Below, piece by piece: positions 49,807-62,126 of a stretch of DNA of 62,126 bases. Source of the stretch: Prasinococcaceae sp. CCMP 1430 (Eukaryota > Prasinodermophyta > Palmophyllophyceae > Prasinococcales > Prasinococcaceae). The stretch's first letter is position 1; each line of letters begins with the position of its first letter. The stretch is taken from contig RQSC01000010.1 of the NCBI GenBank assembly GCA_013416795.1, forward strand, positions 310,029-372,154. Reading direction: 5' to 3'. The position numbers were made by a program, and so were the translations under genes. The notes under the pieces were generated by a model. It worked only from the letters and a program-made list of their open reading frames with translations. It did not search any database and had not been told where the DNA came from.

Positions 49807-49878
49807 GCCCTAGTAGCTCAGTGGTAGAGCTATCGACTCTTAATCGACAGGTCGTAGGTTCGAACCCTACCTAGGGCA
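49807..49878 (+). tRNA. tRNA-Lys-like gene with anticodon CUU
   Basis: A 72-nt cloverleaf identical to trnK-UUU at 5055 except at position 2 (C instead of T, turning a wobble into a C-G pair) and at anticodon position 34 (loop CTCTTAA, anticodon CUU). All stems are intact. CUU would read only AAG. Plastids usually have a single lysine tRNA with UUU, so this is an extra copy with a changed anticodon. Confidence 0.9.
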
Positions 49879-49986
49879 GGGCTTAGGCTAAAATGAGCAT
49901 TAGCAAGTACTCTTGACTCTGCTTTAGGGCATCCAGTACACTTCTACTAGCTTACAGTAAGCATTTGTTAAGGAACAAATTTTTTT

Positions 49987-50057
49987 GCGGGTATGGTTTA
50001 GTGGTAGAATCTCTCCTTGCCAAGGAGGAGGTGCGGGTTCGATTCCCGCTACCCGCC
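49987..50057 (+). tRNA. trnG-GCC: tRNA-Gly (GCC)
   Basis: A 71-nt tRNA with acceptor GCGGGTA/TACCCGC, anticodon loop TTGCCAA and discriminator C, as in other plastid trnG-GCC genes. Confidence 0.95.
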
Positions 50058-50373
50058 TTATGACAACTAGATTAAGCAAGTCGTTTTTTTTATCAAAGAT
50101 CTATCTAGTTATTTCTCAGATTAGACATAAACACACATCTAGCAGCTATCTGGCCCATTTGTCTAAGTTTGCAAAAATCTCAAGAATAAGTAGCTTGTGT
50201 GAGGTGGACAAAACAAAAGGCAAACTGGGTCTCCTGCGAAATCTTTTGAAACAAAGATAGATCGCTGTTTGAAGTAGCGCTAAAGACTGCAACAGCTTTA
50301 TGTTGACCAGACAAAACCTACTTGGAGATAGAATTTGGTGAGATCGACTTTACAGATCCGACCATAAACAGAT
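50058..50373. other. spacer between trnG-GCC and trnfM
   Basis: No gene or clear repeat was seen. Confidence 0.6.
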
Positions 50374-50447
50374 GGGCGGAGGCATGATTTGAACGTGCGA
50401 CCTCAAGGTTATGAGCCTTGCGAGCTACCAGACTGCTCTACTCCGCC
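50374..50447 (-). tRNA. trnfM-CAU: initiator tRNA-Met (CAU), atypical acceptor
   Basis: The D arm, anticodon arm (CAAGG CTCATAA CCTTG) and overall sequence match plastid trnfM. Position 1 pairs as G with C72, whereas plastid and bacterial initiators normally have a C1/A72 mismatch. The T stem has a C-A mismatch at 52-62. It may be functional after processing or editing, or degenerating. Confidence 0.88.
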
Positions 50448-51055
50448 TAGCTAGATAAGCACTAATCCTATGATAACACAGACATACTCCAAGTCAATCC
50501 TCTGATCGCGGATTCCGTAAATAGCAATATGTTCTGAAATATACAGTAAGAAATCAGAGATATTTGCATTCATTTTTGAGTCATAATCTATCTTATATCT
50601 GTGGATTCTTATAGAGGACGTCTATGGCCAAAAATAATCTCCAGTTTCATAATTGTATGACCCAAAGTTTAGCACTTAATGCCAGTCAAATATGTTGGTG
50701 AAATCACACCAAATATAGAAATGGTTGCTATCTTCAAATCGTCAACGAATACCACCTTTCCTTTTATGTACTAAAAGAAAGTAGTGTGCTATAGGCGTAT
50801 ACTGGGTTCAATTAGAATGAGTTATAGCTAGATAAAAATGCGGTGCTTCAGATTAGGCTCTGTAAATGGGATGAACCACTGGTGTGACTTCAACCCAATG
50901 CCTACATCAAGTTGAAGTCACACCAGTGGATTTTGGACATGGCAAACCCCCTTTTAAAGGCTTAGCCTACTTACTAGGCGTAGATCAAGGTGGTTTGTAT
51001 TCAGCATACTATTGGAAAGCTTAGTCTTCCAGGCTGGAGAAAAGAGTTGCACTAG
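50448..51055. other. spacer between trnfM and psbC
   Basis: Only the psbC 3' hairpin at 50876-50929 is recognisable. Confidence 0.6.
50876..50929. terminator. 19-bp stem-loop downstream of psbC
   Basis: A perfect 19-bp inverted repeat (50876-50894 with 50911-50929) with a 16-nt loop, 127 nt past the psbC stop. Confidence 0.7.
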
Positions 51056-53489
<2,434 letters not shown>

Positions 53490-53524
53490 TTACTCTCCCA
53501 CTATTTAAATCAGCTTTAAGCACT

Positions 53525-53556
53525 ATTCATTCATTCATTCATTCATTCATTCATTC
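53525..53556. repeat. ATTC microsatellite, 8 copies
   Basis: Eight perfect ATTC units lie about 40 nt upstream of the psbD start codon, within its presumed 5' untranslated region. Confidence 0.95.
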
Positions 53557-53615
53557 ACTTAAACACGAGTGAGCAGCCCTGATCACATCCACAGGCTGCT
53601 CACTTGTATTTAAGT
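53557..53615. promoter_or_regulatory. 22-bp hairpin in the psbD leader
   Basis: Arms 53557-53578 and 53594-53615 pair over 22 positions with one C-A mismatch and one G-T pair. Because it lies upstream of psbD rather than after a stop codon, it is more likely a 5' RNA element than a terminator. Confidence 0.5.
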
Positions 53616-54075
53616 AAATGAATAACGCAGGCTAGCGGTGCTTTCTAACAAAGCCAAAAACTAGCCAAGGGCTGGGCAATATTGAAGTTGGATAGAAACA
53701 CAGTTGGCTTTTCTTTTCTTCCTAGTCTCCAAGTTTTTTGGTCTTGGAAAACCCACTTCTCGACAAAAACCTGGCTCAATTTGAGCACACGGTTAGATCT
53801 CCGTTTCTTCTCTAGTATAACTAGAGCTAAGGAGCAAAACAAATTAGCAATCTAGTGGTTAATACAGCACACATTTTCTAACCTTTGAAGTCAAGCAGGC
53901 CTGAAATGTCAACTCTAAACTGTTTAATACAGTTGGAGTTGCAGAAAAAAAGTAGACATAACCTCAGATCTATCTTGCAGATTCATTCTATCTTTTGAAA
54001 ATCCCAGACTGAAAATTGGAAATGAACATTGAAAAAACATGAAGTGATCATCTGCATTTTTCAGGAAATAGTAAA

Positions 54076-54147
54076 AGCCCTTTATCGGACTTGAACCGAT
54101 GACTTACGCCTTACCATGGCGTTACTCTACCGCTGAGTTAAAAGGGC
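54076..54147 (-). tRNA. trnT-GGU: tRNA-Thr (GGU)
   Basis: A 72-nt tRNA with acceptor GCCCTTT/AAAGGGC and anticodon loop ATGGTAA. Its position upstream of psbD is conserved. Confidence 0.95.
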
Positions 54148-54667
54148 CACATGAACATTATCTAGCTTGTTTATAAAATACTTATGGAAAAAGCGGATGT
54201 CAAGTTTTACTTCCAATAAAGACAAGAAAAAGGAAGAAAAGACAAGAACTTTATTCATAAAGTTCTACTAGCAGCAGGTTTTGTAGGAAAACACAAAGGG
54301 TAAAACCCAAAAATCTTTTTTATTGCAAGAAAGCTAATAAGAGCACTTTGTTTTTTATCCTATTTGCTGAGTGTACTAGCTAACAAAAAAGAAAAAAACA
54401 TAACTCAAAAACAAATGAACTTTGTGTTTTTTAAACAGAAAGTCAATAAAAATGACAGATTCTAAATTAATGGATAAGCCATTTTGCATCTAATCATCTA
54501 CCACACATATATTTTTGGATTTCTGCAGGTGACTCCCCCCATAAAGAAAGGTCAAAAGCTTTCAAGATGTATCAAAAACAGTCACATTCGCTTGGCTTCT
54601 TTGGACAAACATTGTTCTCTTGACAATAGATCCATAAACCAATACAATTAAGCTAGCTTGCTACAAA
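54148..54667. other. spacer between divergent trnT and trnE
   Basis: A/T-rich; no psbM, petN or other small gene could be found. Confidence 0.55.
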
Positions 54668-54740
54668 GCCCCCATCGTCTAGAGGCCCAGGACACCTCCC
54701 TTTCACGGAGGCGACGGGGATTCGAATTCCCCTGGGGGTA
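54668..54740 (+). tRNA. trnE-UUC: tRNA-Glu (UUC)
   Basis: A 73-nt tRNA with anticodon loop CTTTCAC. This tRNA supplies both translation and tetrapyrrole synthesis, where glutamyl-tRNA is the precursor of 5-aminolevulinate. Confidence 0.96.
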
Positions 54741-54905
54741 CAAGTGATCCTGGTCCATTTACCTCAAATGCTCAATGAAAACTGCTAGCCTTTAGTTCTA
54801 GCCGCTTGTGGAGTGACTTGTCAAACTCTTAGGAGTCTGTCGTCTTGGCACTTACTTCGGAACAAAAGCAGGCTTGCCAAATCAAATAAAAGGCTGATCT
54901 GTCGA

Positions 54906-54987
54906 GGGTCGATGTCCGAGTGGTTAAAGGAGGCGGATTGTAAATCCGCTGGCATTGCCTACGCTGGTTCGAATCCAGCTCGGCCCA
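54906..54987 (+). tRNA. trnY-GUA: tRNA-Tyr (GUA)
   Basis: An 82-nt class II tRNA with acceptor GGGTCGA/TCGGCCC and anticodon loop TTGTAAA. It follows trnE on the same strand; trnD-GUC is not adjacent. Confidence 0.95.
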
Positions 54988-55221
54988 TTTCAGTTTTAAC
55001 CAGCACAAGTGCGCAAGCTGGACAAAAATATGTGTCAGATCCTTGCTTCTGGTAAAGCTCACAGACCTTTCCCATTCACACTAAATTTCAACTGAAAAAG
55101 GAAATAAACTTTGCTTGCCTGTTTATAATAGCTCAGGCTATTTTTGAGTTTTTTGCAGGATAAACTGCAAACCAAATGGTAGCTTAGCTGTGCAATTGCA
55201 AATCTAAAGGATGGTCCAGAT

Positions 55222-56544
<1,323 letters not shown>

Positions 56545-56734
56545 GTAGAAGCCAAATAGAAATATAGAAAAAAGCCTCAGGCCACTGGCATTCTGAAAAT
56601 CATCTTAGGCATTTTTCGAAGATGGTTTACTGCTTTGGAACATGCTCTCCAGGACTTGCGTGTTTTTGCCGCCCGGGCTTGTTGGCTTAACGCATCAACA
56701 CCTTAGAAAAAAAAAAGAAAGAGGAGTTTTAACC

Positions 56735-57993
<1,259 letters not shown>

Positions 57994-58693
57994 TGTTTAT
58001 CTGGTCAAAGACTTTGCTCGATCTTAAGTCCTAAGTATTTGTATTTTTGGGGCCTGAAGGCCCCAAAAGCACTCTCTGTATTGTGTTTTCCAAAGCGGCA
58101 CCGACTACGGACTATTTCATTCCATAGACTTTATGCAAGCAAATGTATAAACAGTTTTATCCTCAGGCGAAAACCAGTCTAAAGTTTGTCTGCTGAGCTT
58201 TTTCAATCTGTAGCCATGTGCATAAAAAAGGTTAGTAAATTCTTCACAGTGCTCGAGTTCGGCATTGTTTTTGTTCTTACAATAAACAAAAAATTGTTTC
58301 TACATTTGCTTGCATAAAGTCTGACAGCCGTCTTGCCAATCCTATCTCTACTTGTCTTCAGCCAGTTTGAATTAACTATGAAAAATGTTCATGTCTATAA
58401 TGACTTTTACCAGACAAACTTGGCTATTCAAGGAAAGATATCCACCTAATAGCTTGGAAACTTGATATTAGAAGAGTCTTTAGCATACATGTCGACGTGT
58501 TTTGAAAACACGATGAACACATGTTGCTAGAACTTCAAAAAATTGATCATTGATTACATTTAATGTTGCAGTTTCATTCAGCCAAAAGATCATCACATGC
58601 TTGGCAGCCAGCTTGCATGTGGTTAAGAACATTCCATACGTCCAAAACATCAGTAGAGATAATTTCCTGAGCAAATTATAGCAAAATATTTTT
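57994..58693. other. 700-bp spacer between petD and rps14
   Basis: Only the petD 3' hairpin (58045-58068) was recognised. Confidence 0.6.
58045..58068 (+). terminator. stem-loop downstream of petD
   Basis: A 10-bp perfect stem with a TGAA tetraloop (58045-58054 with 58059-58068), 51 nt past the petD stop. Confidence 0.7.
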
Positions 58694-58996
58694 ATGGCAA
58701 AAAAAAGCAGTATCGAACGAAACAAAAAACGGCAAAAACTTGCTCATGCATTCCAGCATCGTCGCACTGAACTTAAGCAATTATTAAGCAAGACTTTATC
58801 TGCAGAAGAAAAGTTGATTTTGCACAGACGGATGCAGTCTCTTCCCCGAAACAGTGCTCCCACTCGTATTCATCGGCGTTGTCTTGTCAGCGGACGGCCT
58901 CAGGCAGTCTACCGGGACTTCGCTCTTTCCAGACATATAGTGCGTGAGATGGCCCACGCTTGCTTACTGCCCGGAGTGACCAAATCTAGCTGGTAG
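58694..58996 (+). CDS. rps14: 30S ribosomal protein S14
   Basis: A 100-residue protein of the 30S head beginning [17 protein letters not shown], with the C-terminal signature [20 protein letters not shown]. In most streptophyte plastomes it sits near psaB; here it stands between petD and ndhF. Confidence 0.97.
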   Translation: MAKKSSIERNKKRQKLAHAFQHRRTELKQLLSKTLSAEEKLILHRRMQSLPRNSAPTRIHRRCLVSGRPQAVYRDFALSRHIVREMAHACLLPGVTKSSW

Positions 58997-59317
58997 TTTA
59001 GTGTCCAAAGTTTGAGCTGAGAAAGAAAGAAAAAGCCAAAATCCTGTTTCATGAGGTGAGCAGAGAGCATATTCTTTTTCCTCTTTTTTAAACAGCTCAC
59101 TTTAGCCTGATGTAGGCTGAAGTAAATGAAAAGCATGTTTTTTTGGACTCACACAGTCCATGTAAATATGTTTACCAAGCAAGATTAAAAAGGATCAGTT
59201 TCGTAAAATTGCAGTAAAGGTGAAGATCGGAAAGCTAGATGCAGGTGCTTAGAAAGTGTACAATGACTATTAAGAGTAATTAGTTGGGACCCACCCCAAT
59301 ATGTTGGCGGGTTTGTT
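58997..59317. other. spacer between rps14 and ndhF
   Basis: No gene was recognised. A weak GC-rich inverted motif precedes the ndhF start; no SD sequence is visible. Confidence 0.55.
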
Positions 59318-61390
59318 ATGCAATCAACACATCAGTACGCCTGGATTATACCAATTCTGCCATCCCTGGCGGCAGCCCTTTTGGGGTTAAGTTTGCTCTT
59401 TTTTCGAAGTGCAACTCGTAGCTTACGCAAAGTCTCGGCTTTAAGCTGTATAACCCTCCTAGGGGGAGCTATGTTGCTTTCCTTGGAGCTTCTTCAAGAG
59501 GAAGTGGCTGGAACATCTGCTCACCGTTATTTGTGGCATTGGCTTGCTAATCAGAGTGTTATACTGGAAATAGGCTATCTAGTGGACCCTTTAAGTACAC
59601 TGATGCTGGTCTTGGTAACTACCGTGGGCGTGGCTGTGATGATTTATACCGATGGTTACATGTGTCATGATCGCGGTTATGTGAGGTTTTTTGCTTATCT
59701 TAGTTTGTTTACTGCTTCGATGTTGGGTTTGGTACTGAGTCCCAACCTCATCCAGCTCTATGTGTTTTGGGAGTTGGTAGGTATGTGTTCCTATCTTTTA
59801 GTAGGTTTTTGGTTTGCTCGTCCTAGTGCGTCTTATGCTTGCCAAAAAGCTTTTGTGACCAATCGAGTCGGAGATTTTGGTCTACTGCTTGGGATATTGG
59901 GATTTTATTGGCTAACAGGAAGTTTTGAATTTGAAAATATCGCTAGCAGATGTGCTGAGCTCCTGGAAAATGATCCTGAAGCTTGTGGCTTAGCCACAGG
60001 CTGTGCATTACTCCTGCTGTTAGGACCTGTAGCTAAGTCAGCTCAATTCCCACTCCATGTTTGGTTACCTGACGCTATGGAGGGGCCCACGCCCATTTCA
60101 GCGCTAATTCATGCTGCTACTATGGTAGCTGCGGGTATTTTTTTGGTAGCACGACTCTTACCTTTGTTCGCCGAGCTGCCATTAGTGATGGACGTGATTG
60201 CTTGGATCGGGGGCCTGACTTCTCTATTAGGCGCGACTATGGCTTTAGCGCAAAAAGATTTGAAGAGATGCTTAGCTTACTCTACCATGTCACAACTTGG
60301 CTACATGATGCTAGGTTTGGGTCTTGGTTCCTACCAGGCTGGCATTTTCCATCTGATTACCCATGCTTATTCTAAGGCACTTCTGTTTCTAGGCTCTGGT
60401 TCGGTGATTCATGCTATGGAAAATGTAGTTGGCCCTCAGCCACAGAAAAACCAGGACATGCGCTACATGGGAGGGTTAAGAAGGCACATGCCGATTACTG
60501 GATCTACTTTTTTGCTAGGTACCCTTTCGCTTTGTGGCATTCCTCCATTTGCTTGTTTTTGGTCCAAAGATGAGATCTTGGCTGACGCTTGGACTAATGT
60601 GCCTATGCTAGGATTCATTGCTTGGTTTACCGCAGGCCTGACCGCTTTTTACATGACCCGAATGTACTTGCTAACTTTTGAAGGTGAATTTCGAGGTGCG
60701 CTTGTGCATACTAATGCAAAACATCAGACGCTTTCTTCCCAAGCAGTGAACGATATCAACCTTTTGCCTCAAGAATCTAGCCTAACCATGACCGCTCCCC
60801 TGGTTTTCTTATCAGTGCCTACGGTTTTGATCGGTTTTTTGGGAGCTCCTTGGCCTCATGGAATTCCTGGCTCTAGTTTATTCTCTCAATGGTTGAACCC
60901 AGAGCATGGGGCTCTACTTTTCTTTTCTGAGCAAATATCTAATCAATGGGCGGAATTCTTAAGTACTGCTTTGCCCTCAGTGGGTATTGCTCTTATTGGG
61001 GCGGGAATAGCTTGGGTTTTCTATGGCCCTTGGAGTTCCTCGGATCGTGATTTAATCCACTTTTTAGATCCATTGCCGCAAGGAATCTTAGCTCCATTGG
61101 TACTCAGCATTTATAGCTGGTCTTTGCGACGAGCCTATATTGATGAGATTTATGATCGTACGTTGATTCAAGGCACCCGAACTCTAGCAGGTCTGGCCGC
61201 TCTTGTAGATCAATGGCCCGTTGATGGCACCGTCAATGGGACAGGCTTACTAGCCCTGTTTGGCGGAGAGAGTTTGAGATATACTGAAGGAGGCCGAGCC
61301 TCCGCTTACCTCTTTGTGCTTTTTATGGCCATGACATTAGCCGGGCTTTTTGTCACTGCCGTAAGCATAAGCTCTCTGAACCTTTCATAA
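59318..61390 (+). CDS. ndhF: NAD(P)H dehydrogenase subunit F (NDH-1 chain 5)
   Basis: Large proton-pumping membrane subunit of 690 residues. Family motifs include [39 protein letters not shown] and [20 protein letters not shown]. The N-terminus [16 protein letters not shown] matches homologues. It is a single gene with trnN-GUU downstream. Confidence 0.97.
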   Translation: MQSTHQYAWIIPILPSLAAALLGLSLLFFRSATRSLRKVSALSCITLLGGAMLLSLELLQEEVAGTSAHRYLWHWLANQSVILEIGYLVDPLSTLMLVLVTTVGVAVMIYTDGYMCHDRGYVRFFAYLSLFTASMLGLVLSPNLIQLYVFWELVGMCSYLLVGFWFARPSASYACQKAFVTNRVGDFGLLLGILGFYWLTGSFEFENIASRCAELLENDPEACGLATGCALLLLLGPVAKSAQFPLHVWLPDAMEGPTPISALIHAATMVAAGIFLVARLLPLFAELPLVMDVIAWIGGLTSLLGATMALAQKDLKRCLAYSTMSQLGYMMLGLGLGSYQAGIFHLITHAYSKALLFLGSGSVIHAMENVVGPQPQKNQDMRYMGGLRRHMPITGSTFLLGTLSLCGIPPFACFWSKDEILADAWTNVPMLGFIAWFTAGLTAFYMTRMYLLTFEGEFRGALVHTNAKHQTLSSQAVNDINLLPQESSLTMTAPLVFLSVPTVLIGFLGAPWPHGIPGSSLFSQWLNPEHGALLFFSEQISNQWAEFLSTALPSVGIALIGAGIAWVFYGPWSSSDRDLIHFLDPLPQGILAPLVLSIYSWSLRRAYIDEIYDRTLIQGTRTLAGLAALVDQWPVDGTVNGTGLLALFGGESLRYTEGGRASAYLFVLFMAMTLAGLFVTAVSISSLNLS

Positions 61391-61839
61391 ACGTACTCTT
61401 CTTTTCATTAATAACCTTATCAAAATGCCTATTCAGTGACACCATACTTTTTGAGTAAGCCATAGTTTGGCAGGCTCAGAAATCCTCCCCGCCGAGCTAC
61501 TTAGAGAAGACTCTTTTTTTTTGAGCCTCGGCAGGGAAACACATATATAATCACTTGTTCTGACCGTCGTGATCGCCAATCAATATCAATAAAGTAACTG
61601 TTTCAATAGACAAGCTATGTGTTTTTAGGCTAAAAACGAGCAAACAAGTTGCAATGATAGACAATTTGCCCAAGTAGCCAATAACTAAGCGCACACAATT
61701 TCGATTTCATGTCCTTGCATATTTGGCTTACCCTTCAAAAGACTGTGTTTTTGTCAAGCAAAGACTTGCATCCTTTGTCTCTAGAAGGCTATACTTAGGC
61801 TAAATTCTTTCTCTTTTTCCCACCAAGTAGCTTTTCTTA
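61391..61839. other. spacer between ndhF and trnN
   Basis: No gene was found. A short GC-rich inverted pairing near 61488-61535, around a run of eight T, may be the ndhF 3' end. Confidence 0.5.
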
Positions 61840-61911
61840 GTCTCAGTAGCTCAGTGGTAGAGCGGTCGGCTGTTAACCGATTGGTCGTAGGTTCAAGTCC
61901 TACCTGAGGAG
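61840..61911 (+). tRNA. trnN-GUU: tRNA-Asn (GUU)
   Basis: A 72-nt tRNA with anticodon loop CTGTTAA. The acceptor is GTCTCAG/CTGAGGA, which leaves a G-A mismatch at 1-72 and a T-G pair at 2-71; typical plastid trnN begins TCCTCAG. The rest is canonical. Confidence 0.93.
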
Positions 61912-62126
61912 ATAAGAATTCAGAATAAAAGATTGCAGCCAGAAGGTTAATAGTATTGTAAAAAACATTCTAGGGTCCCCTCTCTTTGTTTTGCAAAAGA
62001 AGGAACAAAGAGGGAAGTTTTACTATTCAAATCAAAATGATGTAGATGGTGTAGATTGTGTACATCTATTTCTTTTTTTCTTTGTGCTTATCTCTTTACA
62101 TTTTCAAAAAAGACATTATTGTCAGT

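Overview
The window is plastid DNA from a green alga on the streptophyte (charophyte) side. It carries photosystem, cytochrome b6f, ATP synthase, NDH, plastid ribosomal protein and RNA polymerase genes. It also keeps genes lost from most land-plant plastomes (chlI, rpl5, rpl21, and chlL/chlN of light-independent chlorophyll synthesis) next to streptophyte hallmarks (matK, ycf1, ndh genes, accD, cemA, trnP-GGG). matK lies outside any trnK intron. trnK-UUU, trnV-UAC and trnI-GAU have no introns. trnI-GAU and trnV-GAC, which normally flank the rRNA operon, sit alone among protein genes. Together these features best fit a zygnematophycean alga with a rearranged plastome. That assignment is inference; no rRNA or inverted-repeat boundary is visible here.

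Layout. 1-7.9 kb: free-standing matK, ndhD and psaC on the minus strand, two tandem-repeat patches, trnK-UUU, chlI, trnL-UAG, ccsA. 8-12.3 kb: accD and psaI (minus), ycf4 and cemA (plus). 12.3-22.3 kb: a spacer with a possible relaxase fragment, then chlL, chlN and a 2137-codon ycf1. 22.7-25.3 kb: psbE-F-L-J converging on petA. 25.3-27.8 kb: 2.4 kb with no known plastid gene but with small ORFs, two led by perfect Shine-Dalgarno (SD) sequences, and decayed reading frames. 27.8-33.5 kb: rpl21, trnI-GAU, psaB, psaA. 33.9-41.8 kb: the ribosomal cluster rpl23-rpl2-rps19-rpl22-rps3-rpl16-rpl14-rpl5-rps8-rpl36-rps11-rpoA on the minus strand, without infA, with group II introns in rpl2 and rpl16. 42-54 kb: trnI-CAU, trnV-GAC, trnP-GGG, psbA, trnF, ndhC-K-J, trnV-UAC, trnM, atpB-E, trnK-CUU, trnG-GCC, trnfM, psbD-C, trnT. 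54.6-62.1 kb: trnE, trnY, petB and petD (each with a tiny first exon and a group II intron), rps14, ndhF, trnN.

Most transcription units end in a strong inverted repeat just past the stop codon. Several genes (chlL, chlN, cemA, ndhJ, psbC, rps8, rpl22) have clear SD sequences, and three of them (chlL, psbC, rps8) start at GTG. The most unusual observations are a second lysine tRNA with anticodon CUU that differs from the UUU copy by two bases, an initiator tRNA with a predicted G1-C72 pair, and the unassigned ORF region between petA and rpl21.
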